64,000 nucleotides of DNA, from NCBI GenBank assembly GCA_016714445.1, contig JADJNF010000009.1, forward strand, positions 434,001 to 498,000, written 5' to 3'. This stretch comes from Saprospiraceae bacterium. Lineage in GTDB: Bacteria > Bacteroidota > Bacteroidia > Chitinophagales > Saprospiraceae. The notes beneath the pieces are model-generated. The model ran no database searches. It had not been told where the DNA came from and was given only the letters and a program-made list of their open reading frames with translations. The translations under genes were made by a program, and so were the position numbers. Shown here one piece after another: positions 19,065 through 28,973 of this stretch; the stretch's first letter is position 1, and the number at the start of each line of letters is the position of its first letter.

Positions 19065-19109
19065 CAAAAATAGACCTAACTATTGGAATAAAAATCACCC
19101 ATTTTAGGT
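19065..19109 (-). promoter_or_regulatory. Inverted-repeat operator plus TAnnTTTG promoter of the LamG-like gene
   Basis: Minus strand: ACCTAAAATGGGT (19109-19097), 24 nt, then TATTTTTG (19072-19065). The dyad extends to AATCACC and GGTGATT. The spacing is identical to the other two promoters of this set. The leader is about 25 nt. Confidence 0.7.
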
Positions 19110-19124
19110 GATTCTTTAGAATGT

Positions 19125-19298
19125 TATACCGACGATAATTTTCTTTGACAAAAATTATGTCTTCATTATAAAGACGATGAAATGTCTTTAAAGACAAGCT
19201 TCGTGTTACCGCTTTGGGTAAACATAAACTTCGTCCTTACTCAAAAAATCAGCACATTGGTTAAATTATTTTTCGCAAACCAATTTATTTTGAGTATA
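19125..19298 (-). repeat. TATAC-ended hairpin element, copy 1
   Basis: On the minus strand it begins TATACTCAAAATAAATTGG and ends CGTCGGTATA, with internal inverted arms. This copy carries about 80 extra bases between its two conserved halves compared with the copy at 45128-45230. Confidence 0.75.
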
Positions 19299-19483
19299 CT
19301 TGGCTTGCAAGTTTTAGTATTTATTCTTCATATAATGATCTGTTTGCCTTTTTTATTCATGCTATCAACCTGATTTAAATGTTTATTTTCTGATCATCCA
19401 AGCAGAAATTATTCATTGGATGAATTTATATTAGGTATCTGTTTCATATAGATAAGTGTATCTTTTTTTACCTGACTCATTTT

Positions 19484-19529
19484 ACCCAATCAATTTTTAC
19501 AATAAGTGTAAAAAACCCTTGTAAATTTG
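19484..19529 (+). promoter_or_regulatory. TAnnTTTG promoter of the propeller/F5-8C gene with an operator half-site
   Basis: TAAATTTG at 19522-19529 is a good -7 box, about 36 nt of leader before ATG 19572. ACCCAAT at 19484-19490 matches one half of the shared operator at nearly the same distance (gap 25), but the second half is missing, so membership in the regulon is doubtful. Confidence 0.45.
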
Positions 19530-19571
19530 ACACTCGTTCTTATGTTTTTGCATAATAAAAATGTCAACTTT

Positions 19572-22500
19572 ATGACCACCAAATGGATAATTATAATTAC
19601 TTTATGTATCTCTTCCCACATGACCGCTCAACAGCATTTCACAGCATATGATGATCTGCCAGGAATCAATAAATCCTTCAAACCTACACTCCGGGAAGAT
19701 GCACCTGTTTGGGCAAAAATGATGTACACTTATCCTGTAAATTATAATGATCTGAAAAAAGCATATGAAAACTACCAATCCACTGGCAAAAAGAAAAACT
19801 CTTATACCAGGTATTACAAACATTGGAGCAGGATGATAGATCCTTTGGTGGACATTGATGGCACCATCCGTATGCCTTCAGCCCAATCCATAAACACTAC
19901 TTTGACTGCCAATAGAGCCAGAACTACCTTACCACAAGCCAGGAACTCAGGTAATTGGACATTTCTGGGTCCCAAAGTAACCCATTGGCTCAAAGAAGAC
20001 AATAGCTCTGCGATACCTGCCCAGTGTCCTTGGCAAGTCAATATTTATGCCATTGATATTTCGAAAACTAATTCTGATATTATGTACTGCGGTACTGAAA
20101 CCGGTGCTATCAATAAAACCATAGATAAGGGCCTACATTGGCAATTGGTGACACAGGATTATTTTACTGGCGGTGGCGTCAATGCCTTGGTAATTCATCC
20201 CTCCAACACAAATATTGTGTATGCCGCAGCTGGAAGACAGGTGCATAAAACTACGGATGGCGGACAATCCTGGAAACCACTGCTCACCACTACTTTTTTT
20301 GATGCCAACACCCTCCAGATCAGTAATGATGGGCGTAAACTGCTGGCTTCAGCTGATGACGGTATTTTTATGAGTGAGGATGAAGGTCTGAACTGGCAAA
20401 AAAAATTAACACTCAAGGCTTATGATGTGACTTTCAAATCCAACGATGAAAATGTAATTTATGTTTTGGGGGCAACAAACCAAAATTTCAGAATATATAC
20501 ATCTGTAGATGGTGGTCAAAATTTTACAGCTATTGCCAATTTTCCGGCCAATTACAAGGATGCTGCAGGTGGAGTGCTAGCCGTCACGCCTGCCAATCCC
20601 AATGTACTGATGATGACGCTTTTGTCAGACAATGATACGCCGGTCATAGTTAAAGGTATCCTTGCCAATAACAACTGGACATGGTCGGAAGTAGCAAAGG
20701 GGAAGACTACAAAACTTCGTATGGACAATGGACAGGGATATTATGATCTGGATATGGAGATTTCACCGATTGACGAAAAAAAATTTGTGGTAGCCACCAC
20801 TACCATGTACAAAACAGCCAATAACGGCACCACATTTACTGCCGTTGGAGGATACGAAGGAGATTTCCCCATACATCCGGACATTCAGGACATAATCTTT
20901 GGAGCCAATGGCGATTTGTGGGTTGCTACGGATGGCGGATTGTCCATGAGTACAGATTATTTTACTTCACCATCCAATTTTTCTGTCCGTACCAATGGTA
21001 TAGTAGGATCAGATTTTTGGGGTTTTGATCAAGGATGGAATGAAGACATCATCGTAGCAGGTAGATATCACAATGGAAATACAGCCATAGCTGACTTATA
21101 TCAACCCAAGGCTCTGAGAATGGGTGGTGCCGAATCTCCTACCGGCTGGGTAATCCAGGGCAAGAGCAGACATGTTGCTTTTGACGATCTCGGTGGCGGA
21201 TGGGTTTTGCCATCAAAAGCAGAAGATAAGTATGAAGGACGATTTCTATTTTCCAAGTTTCCTAATATGGATGAATACGGAGGCCGACGTGGTAGCCTCT
21301 TACATCATCCTAATTATCACAGTCACTTATATTTGGGTCAGGCAAATGCTGTTTGGCTCAGTACAGATAGCGGTATGACATGGGATATGCTTCACAGTTT
21401 TTCAGGAAATGTGATGACTATGCAGATAGGCGTAAATGATCCGGAAGTCATGTATGCAGATGTCGAAGGACAAGGATTGTACCGGTCACATGATGGGGGG
21501 AAAACCTGGATCAAAAAACCTTCACTTACTACTGCACCAAATGGTTCATCTTACTGGAATGGTAAATTGTCACTGGCTATATCGCCAAATAATCCGGACA
21601 TCATCTATGCTTGTCTCCAGAATGGTACCTGGTCTGCGGATAAAGGTAAGGTTTTCAAATCCAATGACGGTGGAACAACCTGGCAAAACATCACTTTTGG
21701 ACTGGATGTTTATATGAAAAGTCTCGTAGTGCAACCTTCCTCAGGAAATAAAGATCTAATATATCTCTTTACGAATGCCAGGAATAACCTTCAATCCGAT
21801 GTTTGGCTGCTTAAAGAAGGAAATAGCCAATGGGAAAATTTTAGCAACGGATATCCGATGGGCATGAGTGTCAATCATGTGTTGCCATTTTATAAAGACG
21901 GTAAAATCAGGGTGGCTGGGAACCTGGGTGTTTGGGAATCGACATTGAGTGATGAATCTTATACCCCAATCATCAGACCTTGGGTGGAAAGGGCAATGGT
22001 ATCTTGTTTTACAGATACGATTACTTTGGATGATCATTCCATCCTTTCCCATCAAAATACAAAGTGGGAATGGCACATTGAACCAACGCCGGCTTATATA
22101 TCATCTGCCACCGTACGCAATCCCAAGGTAGTATTGGGAAGCGTGGGGAAGTATCATGTAACCTTAAAAATAGTTCAAAATGGGACAGTCTATGAAAAAA
22201 GAATAGAAAATATGATCGAAACCAAACGATGTCCTTCCGTTGAGACGTGTGACAATCCTGCAAGATTGATCAAGGATGAATGGAAAGTCATCGGATTTAA
22301 CAGTGAAGAAGTCAATGATCCCGGCAGAGCAACCATGGCCATAGATAATGATGTGAGTACCATATGGCACACCCGATGGACCACAGGCAATGATCCTTAT
22401 CCACATTTTATTTATCTTGATTTAGGTCGAAAGTATAAGCTATTTGAGTTCATCTATTTGCCCAGGCAAGATGGTGGTGAAAATGGCAGAGTCAAGGATT

Positions 22501-22967
22501 ATGAACTTTATCTTGCGGACAACCTGAATGATTGGGGCATAGTAGTGGCCAAAGGAAGTTTTGAAAACAATGCCGCTCCTAAAGTAGTCAAAATACCGGA
22601 AGGCAAAGAAGGACGATATATTCATTTTAGAGCTTTGTCAGAAGTCAATGGCAATCCCTGGGCCTCAGCAGCAGAATTTGATTTTACAGGTTGTTTTGCT
22701 GGTCTGACAAGTACTGAAAATGACTGGATTTCCAAGACTGAAATACATCCTGTACCTGCATCAGAAGCTATTCATATCTCACTTCCGGACGGACAATATA
22801 AGTACTTTATTTTTAATACTTCCGGCAGCTTAACTACTCAGGGTAACATTTTATCTCAGGAACAAAGCGTGACATTAAATATATCATCTTTTGTGACAGG
22901 CACCTATCATTTATTGGCTATCAATGAAAAAGGGATACAGTTCAGAATGAAATTTTTGAAGTTTTGA
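19572..22967 (+). CDS. Secreted beta-propeller protein with F5/8 type C domain and T9SS sorting signal
   Basis: Start chosen at ATG 19572 (MTTKWIIIITLCISS), which begins the signal peptide and falls after the promoter box; the frame is open further up. About 1,131 residues. The bulk is a VPS10/sortilin-like propeller with Asp-box repeats (KTTDGGQSWKPL, RSHDGGKTWIKK, KSNDGGTTWQNI). An F5/8 type C (CBM32-like) domain follows at about 895-1050 (AIDNDVSTIWHTRW, FIYLDLGRKY). The last 80 residues are a type A T9SS sorting domain (IHPVPASEAIHIS to FRMKFLKF). It is exported across the outer membrane and probably binds or degrades a glycan or glycoprotein (inference). Confidence 0.87.
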   Translation: MTTKWIIIITLCISSHMTAQQHFTAYDDLPGINKSFKPTLREDAPVWAKMMYTYPVNYNDLKKAYENYQSTGKKKNSYTRYYKHWSRMIDPLVDIDGTIRMPSAQSINTTLTANRARTTLPQARNSGNWTFLGPKVTHWLKEDNSSAIPAQCPWQVNIYAIDISKTNSDIMYCGTETGAINKTIDKGLHWQLVTQDYFTGGGVNALVIHPSNTNIVYAAAGRQVHKTTDGGQSWKPLLTTTFFDANTLQISNDGRKLLASADDGIFMSEDEGLNWQKKLTLKAYDVTFKSNDENVIYVLGATNQNFRIYTSVDGGQNFTAIANFPANYKDAAGGVLAVTPANPNVLMMTLLSDNDTPVIVKGILANNNWTWSEVAKGKTTKLRMDNGQGYYDLDMEISPIDEKKFVVATTTMYKTANNGTTFTAVGGYEGDFPIHPDIQDIIFGANGDLWVATDGGLSMSTDYFTSPSNFSVRTNGIVGSDFWGFDQGWNEDIIVAGRYHNGNTAIADLYQPKALRMGGAESPTGWVIQGKSRHVAFDDLGGGWVLPSKAEDKYEGRFLFSKFPNMDEYGGRRGSLLHHPNYHSHLYLGQANAVWLSTDSGMTWDMLHSFSGNVMTMQIGVNDPEVMYADVEGQGLYRSHDGGKTWIKKPSLTTAPNGSSYWNGKLSLAISPNNPDIIYACLQNGTWSADKGKVFKSNDGGTTWQNITFGLDVYMKSLVVQPSSGNKDLIYLFTNARNNLQSDVWLLKEGNSQWENFSNGYPMGMSVNHVLPFYKDGKIRVAGNLGVWESTLSDESYTPIIRPWVERAMVSCFTDTITLDDHSILSHQNTKWEWHIEPTPAYISSATVRNPKVVLGSVGKYHVTLKIVQNGTVYEKRIENMIETKRCPSVETCDNPARLIKDEWKVIGFNSEEVNDPGRATMAIDNDVSTIWHTRWTTGNDPYPHFIYLDLGRKYKLFEFIYLPRQDGGENGRVKDYELYLADNLNDWGIVVAKGSFENNAAPKVVKIPEGKEGRYIHFRALSEVNGNPWASAAEFDFTGCFAGLTSTENDWISKTEIHPVPASEAIHISLPDGQYKYFIFNTSGSLTTQGNILSQEQSVTLNISSFVTGTYHLLAINEKGIQFRMKFLKF

Positions 22968-22999
22968 TATAAAACCAAATCCTGTAAAAGAATGTGCTA

Positions 23000-23556
23000 A
23001 TGAATAAACCTTATTTTATTCTTGTGATTTTTGTTTGTTTTTTAAAGGCTTGTTTCTTCAAAAATGAAGTGTTAAATTGTCAATCGCTCAAAGAAATTTC
23101 TGAAAGTGATCAATACCTAAGAGTGAAACATTTGGATATTATGAGTCCTGTCTTTTACATATTGGATTCTTTGATCAAAGATAATGGAAATCCAAATGGT
23201 ATGGATGATACTTCAAATGTTGATCATTCTCTGTATTTGAAGTTGCAGGATGAAGCTAAATTGTTGTCAGAAATAAGAACAAAACCAAACCAAAAACGCT
23301 GGATTCTATTTGGAAAAACCAGGAAAAAATAGACACAAAAAATGTAGAATTGCTTTTAAGCTATATCCTGCTTGTTGGTTTGGATTCATTTGCGCAAATG
23401 GACAAAAGATGTGGAACCAATAGTTTCATAATCTTTGTACATACTCCGGAAGAGTTGAAAAACAAACTAAAAATGATTACCGACCCTGCATTAAAAGAAG
23501 TAAATGAACCAGCTTATCATCATGTGATGTGGCATTTGAATGGTCGGGTTAACTAG
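23000..23556 (+). pseudogene. Small lipoprotein-like gene split by a frameshift
   Basis: The first part, from ATG 23000, encodes a possible lipoprotein signal (MNKPYFILVIFVCFLKAC) and a helical stretch to about 23290. It then runs into a stop at 23332. The continuation is in another frame: KTLDSIWKNQEKIDTKN leads directly into ELLLSYILLVGLDSFAQMD and ends HVMWHLNGRVN at 23556. The two parts read as one protein of about 185 residues if one frame change is made in the A/C-rich run near 23285-23300. It could be a real frameshift or a homopolymer sequencing error. No family is recognised. Confidence 0.6.
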
Positions 23557-23941
23557 CCAATATCAGGACCTTCACCTATTCAATCATTATTTTTACTGCG
23601 AACCACTCTTTTTTCTACAATAATATTTCAGATTTATTATATTTTGTTAAATCAGATTTTTTAAAAAACAAGCATGGATTTTTTTATTAATCTATTAATT
23701 TCACACTCTTTTTGATGAATTGCTGTAAACTCAATTCAATTGCCTTAGACTATAAGCTGTAGGGTTATTTTAGAGATATGTATTGACTTTAGTCATTATG
23801 TAAAAGTTTTAGATTGAAGCCAACAATAATTTATTTTTTGGTTCATCGTCTGAATCAAATGCAATTAAAAAAACGATTGTCTTTAATTATAATTGACAAA
23901 GTAAAATTAATTTGACACTTCAATTGTAATCTAAAAAAAAA
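23557..23941. other. Gene-free stretch
   Basis: About 390 bases of AT-rich DNA between the frameshifted lipoprotein gene and the terminator of the next minus-strand gene. No coding frame, repeat family member or promoter box is seen. Confidence 0.5.
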
Positions 23942-23971
23942 TCTCTGACGATACATTACGATCATCAGAGA
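23942..23971 (-). terminator. Terminator of the FnIII/GEVED T9SS gene
   Basis: TCTCTGA and TCAGAGA pair (with partial pairing of the CGAT and ATCA steps inside). On the minus strand the stem is followed by a long T run (complement of 23932-23941), and on the plus strand by ATTTTT, so it may work in both directions. Confidence 0.7.
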
Positions 23972-24001
23972 CTATTTTTACTGAAGGTATATCTATAGAT
24001 T

Positions 24002-25657
24002 TTATATCTTGATTATACGGACAATTTGGCTTTCACCGTCTTGATTCGTTAAAACAATATGATACAGACCTGGCTTGCTCCCATTCATATCAATTTGTTG
24101 GTCCCCACGGTCAGTTATGGTGTTTTGTTGGACCAGCGTGTGTACACTATTGTATATTTTGTACGAAGTAGGTTGAAAACTCGAATTAGCGCTCAGTGTA
24201 AAAATTCCATCACTGGGATTAGGTGTTATTTTTATGTCCTCAGCGCCAACACTTCTATTTTGGGCAGAAATATCTTTTATGGTTTGGTCTTCATTGACTT
24301 CATTGTATCTGTTAGAGGGTGCTACTAAATTTACAACATAATCTTCTACTTCACCTCTTGTTCCCTGTGCACATGGTGTATTTATAGCGCCGCCTCTACG
24401 CATGACTACTTTGAGTTTGGTCGGGCCAGGAGCAACATTATTTGGAATAGATATGGAGAAATTATAGTTATTGCCATTAGTCGTAGTCAATGGGGCTAAG
24501 ACACGTTCTCCCGGGTCATTAAAATCATTGTTTCTATTGAAATCAATGTATATTACAAATCTGTCAGTGTAGGTTTGACCAGGGTTGAATCCTGCACTTA
24601 ATTGACCGGCATTTCCAGTAGAGCCTATCACCAAATCCGTACTCTGAGCAGAATTAAAATATCCCTGCACATCTTTGCCGGAAACTCTGTTTATCGTGCC
24701 TAAGCTAAACAAGTCAATCCACTCCCATGTATTCACTCCATAAGATTGGCAGAATGCTGAATAAGTGTGAAATTGTGCTGTGCTCGAGTAAACTCCATTA
24801 CCTGAAGTACAGTTGACCCTCACCCGAAAATCGTACAGTGTTTCCTGATCCAGACCTGCCAGATGCACATAATTACCGCTCGTAGTTGATGTTATCCAAT
24901 TGAAATCACTATTTCTTTTATATTGCACAGTGTAATTTACTGCACCATTGACAGCATCCCATACAAGTTTGTTTTGATCATGCGTTGTGGCTTGACTTCT
25001 AAGGTTTGAAGCCAAAAGAGAGCAAGGAGGAGCGGCTGTAGTAAATTGACTAATCACCGGAGCACTATTAAAGTAACTGCAAGTCGTATTGACACACCAT
25101 TCATACGTAGTATTGGCCTGTAAGCCGGAAATAATTTTGGAGAAGGTGGTGCTATTGCCTAATGGGGTCCAGGGAGCACCTGAATTAAGAATTCTGTATG
25201 CAACGACAAAAGCAGCCGTATATTGGCTGTATGCCGGATATGGATTCCAATTTAACAGCGCTGATGTCGAAGTGATATTAGTCGTGGTTAAGCCATTAGG
25301 TAGTGGACAAGGAACAGTATAACTTTGCGTCGGACTAAAAGCGCTTTCTACATTATTGCATATCGCACTCACTCTCCAGTCAAAAGGGAAACTAGTAGCA
25401 AGACCAGTCAAACTGAAGCTCATATTCGGACCAATGTTTTGTAGTTCTGCAGATGTTGCGGTCCATGCATCCCAAGGAAACTTCAATTGAAAACGATAAC
25501 TGGTTGCGGTAGAAACAGTATTCCACGAGAAAGTGGAAGTGTTGGTAATGTTACTGTAAGACACTGTCAGATTTAATGGTACATCACACTGACCATAGCT
25601 GTTTTGTAACGTCAATACGATAAAAAATACCGTAATAATTTTGGAAAAAAATTTCAT
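24002..25657 (-). CDS. Secreted FnIII-repeat, GEVED-domain protein with T9SS sorting signal
   Basis: 551 residues. Signal peptide 1-22 (ends NSYGQ). Three fibronectin type III domains follow (about 25-120, 122-210, 215-300; signatures FSWNTVSTATSYRFQLK, TSALLNWNPY and KLVWDAVNGAVNYTVQYK). A GEVED domain sits at about 350-445 (DRFVIYIDFNRNNDFNDPGE, RGEVEDYVVNL). The end is a type A T9SS sorting domain (ITPNPSDGIFTLS to IVRIIKI). It is a surface or secreted protein, probably for adhesion or polymer contact. A -7 box and a terminator bracket it as a single-gene unit. Confidence 0.88.
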   Translation of the reverse strand: MKFFSKIITVFFIVLTLQNSYGQCDVPLNLTVSYSNITNTSTFSWNTVSTATSYRFQLKFPWDAWTATSAELQNIGPNMSFSLTGLATSFPFDWRVSAICNNVESAFSPTQSYTVPCPLPNGLTTTNITSTSALLNWNPYPAYSQYTAAFVVAYRILNSGAPWTPLGNSTTFSKIISGLQANTTYEWCVNTTCSYFNSAPVISQFTTAAPPCSLLASNLRSQATTHDQNKLVWDAVNGAVNYTVQYKRNSDFNWITSTTSGNYVHLAGLDQETLYDFRVRVNCTSGNGVYSSTAQFHTYSAFCQSYGVNTWEWIDLFSLGTINRVSGKDVQGYFNSAQSTDLVIGSTGNAGQLSAGFNPGQTYTDRFVIYIDFNRNNDFNDPGERVLAPLTTTNGNNYNFSISIPNNVAPGPTKLKVVMRRGGAINTPCAQGTRGEVEDYVVNLVAPSNRYNEVNEDQTIKDISAQNRSVGAEDIKITPNPSDGIFTLSANSSFQPTSYKIYNSVHTLVQQNTITDRGDQQIDMNGSKPGLYHIVLTNQDGESQIVRIIKI

Positions 25658-25698
25658 CTTAGATTTTGTTTATAGGTTATCAATTTTAATAATCAAAA

Positions 25699-25706
25699 CA
25701 AAATTA
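25699..25706 (-). promoter_or_regulatory. TAnnTTTG promoter box for the FnIII/GEVED gene
   Basis: TAATTTTG on the minus strand, 41 nt before ATG 25657. No clear -33 TTTG is seen. Confidence 0.5.
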
Positions 25707-25774
25707 GTCTAAGAAAAAGACACTATTTTTTACATTTTACAGATGAGTAGTTTGATTTGGTAAGTGATGGATAT

Positions 25775-26527
25775 TTATATCTTTTTTTCTAAAAACTGCA
25801 AAACAAAATCCTTTTTGCGCTGGGAAACCGGTAATGTGTGACCACCTTCAAGAATTAATGTTCCACAATCGATTTTGCGGTCATATACCTTTATTTTTGA
25901 TGGATTTACTAGACAAGAATGATGAGTCCTTATAAACCCTTCCGGAGCCAGCATTTCTTCATACACACGAAGATTTCTGGACATATAAATAGGGTCTCCA
26001 TCTGATAATATAAATTTTGTGTAAGCCCCTTCTGCAATACAATACAAAATATCGCAAACCCGGACAAAATAGGTCTTATCCGTATCTTTTAGCACGATTT
26101 GGGCTTCTTTGGGTTTTTTATCCATCAGTTGCTCCATCATTACCGTGAGTTGTTTTTGAAGGGTATGCTGTTTTACACGTTTTGATGCCTTTTCCAAACA
26201 AGCGGTCAATTCATCAGGATCTATAGGCTTGAGCAAATAGTCAATGGCACTGAATTTGAATGCCTGCACAGCATACTTATTGTGACCCGTTGTAAAAATC
26301 AATTGAAACATAGGCTCTGAAATCCTTGATAGAAGGTCAAAACCGGTTCCATCATCCATTTCGACATCTAAAAGTAAAACATCAGGTTGGTGTTGATGGA
26401 TGGCAACTATGCCGGTTTCCACACCATCGGCCTCATAGATGGTATGATTCTCATCTGACCATTGCAGGATCATGTCTTTCAGAATTTGTCTGATTTCATC
26501 TTCATTATCTATCAACAGGATTTTCAT
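25775..26527 (-). CDS. LytTR-family response regulator
   Basis: 250 residues. Receiver 1-118 with acidic DNED (7-10), phospho-acceptor Asp54 (LLLDVEMDDG), Thr in FTTGHNKYA and Lys in DYLLKPIDPDE. LytTR DNA-binding domain at about 145-248 (YFVRVCDILYCIAEGAYTKF, FIRTHHSCLVNPSKI). Its start overlaps the end of the kinase gene by 4 nt. LytTR regulators bind tandem short direct repeats; I could not identify a target site in the window. Confidence 0.93.
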   Translation of the reverse strand: MKILLIDNEDEIRQILKDMILQWSDENHTIYEADGVETGIVAIHQHQPDVLLLDVEMDDGTGFDLLSRISEPMFQLIFTTGHNKYAVQAFKFSAIDYLLKPIDPDELTACLEKASKRVKQHTLQKQLTVMMEQLMDKKPKEAQIVLKDTDKTYFVRVCDILYCIAEGAYTKFILSDGDPIYMSRNLRVYEEMLAPEGFIRTHHSCLVNPSKIKVYDRKIDCGTLILEGGHTLPVSQRKKDFVLQFLEKKI

Positions 26528-28356
26528 TGCTTCACATCTTGATTACTTTTGAATAATAAAGGTAAGTGAATTTTGATAATAGTTCCCATACCATCTTTAT
26601 TATTATCAATGCTAAACCCGGCCTTGGTTTTCAATTTGATGTTCAATAAATAGATTCTGTCTTTAATGATTTGCCCTGCCCTGCTGATATGGTCAGTTTG
26701 CTCTTTTACACTTGTGTTCATCCCTTTACCATTATCTATCACCTCTATCATCAATTCATGGTGATGTATTCCGAATTTTATATCTACATGACCGGCATAG
26801 TCGATACCTGAAAAACCATGTTCGATACTATTCTCAATAAATGGCTGCAAGATCATAGATGGTATGAGGATGTCATCCACTTCCATATCAGGATCAGTCA
26901 GGATTGTATAACTGAATGTATTGGGAAATCGGATTTTTTGTACTTCAAGATACTCATTGAGAAAATCCATCTCTTGTTCTATCGTAATATATTCTTTGTA
27001 CGTGCTTTCCAATGTTTCGCGCATGATATTACTAAATTTAGAAAGATTGCTCGCCAAAGCATGGCCGTCGTTGTCTCTTAATGCAAATTTTTGAAGCGTG
27101 GCCAGGGCATTAAAAAAGAAATGCGGATTCATTCTGGCCCTGTTGAGTCTTTGTTCTGTTTCGAGAATATCATGCTGGTGTTTTAGCTTCTGCTGTCTCA
27201 GATACAGCCCTAAAGCCAATATTGCAAAAAGGCCGGAAAGGGCAATAAGTAGATAAAGTTGATTTTTTTTCTCCAGATCTTTAATCGTAATTTCATTTTT
27301 TGCCTGATGATATTTTTTCTCTAATTCTGTAACAGCTTCAGATTTTTCCACGGTACGAATACTATCATTGATGGCATTTTTCAATAAACACATTTTGTAC
27401 GCTTGTCTAAAATCTCCTTTTGCATTTCCTATTCTCTCCTGCAAATCATATATGTTCGCAATGTAGGCAGGATTTATACTTCTTTTGACATAATAGAGTG
27501 CCGAATCAGCACATATTTGCGCATCGTCCAAATCTTTTAACTCAATAAGAATATCTGCTTTATCAGAAAAATACAATTGACAAGCATCGTTGTTTGTTTT
27601 GTCAATATAAAGATAAGAAGAATCCAGCAACGCAATGGCTGTTTTAAAATCTCCTTTTTCATATTCAACAGCCTGTGCCAAATTGAAGGCTTTGCAAATT
27701 CTCTTGTTGTCTTTTAGACTTTTAGCCCATGTCAAATATTGATTGCTGTACATTTCAACAGAATCCAGGCTTGTTTTTGTACCTGTATCCTGATAGTGCC
27801 AAAGGTATCTGTTGCATAAAAATGAAATTATACTATACCTTTTATCAATAGGAAGTTTCGGTAATAATTTTGCCGCTTTTCGGGTATAAATGATGCCCTT
27901 TTCAGCTTGATTGGTTTGATTAAATAGCTGGGCAGTCATGGTGTATCCCATGGCCAACTCAAAAATATTACCAGCTTTCTCGGCACAATCTATCATTTTC
28001 AAACTATATAACTGAGCATTTACAAAATCAGCACGGCTATAATGTATTTGTGCTTGAATTTTAAAGACATTTAATAAAATCGTATCACTGCACGAGGTTG
28101 ATGTATATAATTGCTCCGCTTTTTTTATAATGATTTCTGCCGAGTCAAGTTTTAACTCATCGGTAAGTCTGCTTCCTATCATTTCATACCCTTTGGCTTT
28201 GCACAAGTTATCAGAAATAGTTATTAGCCTTGCAGATATATCAGCATCCGAATTATTTTCTTTTTTTAATTTATTGAAGTCTTTACATATACATTTACTC
28301 TGCGCATATGCTGTGGCGCCAGAGAGTAACATTAAAAAAATAATCAATTTTGACAT
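26524..28356 (-). CDS. LytS-type sensor histidine kinase with N-terminal TPR-like region
   Basis: 610 residues. Signal peptide 1-18 (ends TAYAQ), then about 320 residues of helical TPR-like repeats outside the membrane, one membrane helix (LYLLIALSGLFAILALGLYL, about 365-385), and a His_kinase domain with phospho-acceptor in RMNPHFFFNAL at about 410. The HATPase part has ILQPFIENSIEHGF and DNGKGM. It pairs with the LytTR regulator downstream (ATGA-type overlap). Its ligand is unknown; TPR sensors of this class are common in Bacteroidota. Confidence 0.9.
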   Translation of the reverse strand: MSKLIIFLMLLSGATAYAQSKCICKDFNKLKKENNSDADISARLITISDNLCKAKGYEMIGSRLTDELKLDSAEIIIKKAEQLYTSTSCSDTILLNVFKIQAQIHYSRADFVNAQLYSLKMIDCAEKAGNIFELAMGYTMTAQLFNQTNQAEKGIIYTRKAAKLLPKLPIDKRYSIISFLCNRYLWHYQDTGTKTSLDSVEMYSNQYLTWAKSLKDNKRICKAFNLAQAVEYEKGDFKTAIALLDSSYLYIDKTNNDACQLYFSDKADILIELKDLDDAQICADSALYYVKRSINPAYIANIYDLQERIGNAKGDFRQAYKMCLLKNAINDSIRTVEKSEAVTELEKKYHQAKNEITIKDLEKKNQLYLLIALSGLFAILALGLYLRQQKLKHQHDILETEQRLNRARMNPHFFFNALATLQKFALRDNDGHALASNLSKFSNIMRETLESTYKEYITIEQEMDFLNEYLEVQKIRFPNTFSYTILTDPDMEVDDILIPSMILQPFIENSIEHGFSGIDYAGHVDIKFGIHHHELMIEVIDNGKGMNTSVKEQTDHISRAGQIIKDRIYLLNIKLKTKAGFSIDNNKDGMGTIIKIHLPLLFKSNQDVKQ

Positions 28357-28365
28357 AACAATTTT

Positions 28366-28956
28366 TTATGGGTTACCACCGATGAATGATACAATAAACA
28401 TAGGATCTATTTGCCGCAGACAATATATGGCACAATATAAAGCATGAAGAATAAGAAACCAATGATTCTCATTGCAATGAGCAGGATTTATTATTACTTC
28501 AAATAAATTTTTGTTTAAGTTTGGTGTTAGATTGGTTTTAATTTCCAATAATATTTGGTCCTCCTCATTTTTAAGAACAAAATGGTTTGTATTACGCTGG
28601 ACTTTAAGGCAATATTTTGTCCTTGTGTAAATATTTTTGATAATAAAACTACGCTGATTTTCTGACTTGATCGAAACAATTAACTTTTCAATGATCGGGT
28701 TTTTGAAAACGGTAATCCAATTATCATTGCTTAATTGTTGTATTCTGAAAGTTTCATCTCCTTGTATATGAGCCGCATTGTAATCTTCATCTTTGTAGAT
28801 GAGCGTGCCCTTTTGACATCCTGACATAGACAGCAATTCAAATCGAAAAATATCAATAACATGTACCTTCAAAATTAATTGATTTATCATCTTGCGCACC
28901 AAAAAAACTACTTTGTGGGTTTTCTCAAAATTAGGATAATTTAACTTTAAGTCCAC
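28366..28956 (-). CDS. Hypothetical protein upstream of the LytS/LytTR pair
   Basis: 196 residues, no signal peptide and no family recognised. The sequence alternates short strands (ELLSMSGCQKGTLIYKDED, FRIQQLSNDNWITVF, LIVSIKSENQRSFIIKNI) and ends in a hydrophobic helix (WFLILHALYCAIYCL). The strand pattern could fit a twelve-stranded tubby/LURP-like fold, but this is a guess. The true start may be an internal Met at residue 23 (MINQLILKVHVIDIF). Its stop lies 9 nt before the kinase start, so it is likely the first gene of that operon. Confidence 0.55.
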   Translation of the reverse strand: MDLKLNYPNFEKTHKVVFLVRKMINQLILKVHVIDIFRFELLSMSGCQKGTLIYKDEDYNAAHIQGDETFRIQQLSNDNWITVFKNPIIEKLIVSIKSENQRSFIIKNIYTRTKYCLKVQRNTNHFVLKNEEDQILLEIKTNLTPNLNKNLFEVIINPAHCNENHWFLILHALYCAIYCLRQIDPMFIVSFIGGNP

Positions 28957-28973
28957 TATGAAAAGAATAATTC

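Noticed and set aside
19182..19373. 63-codon plus-strand frame
   Set aside because: It lies inside the TATAC-ended repeat element and is not shared by the other copies.
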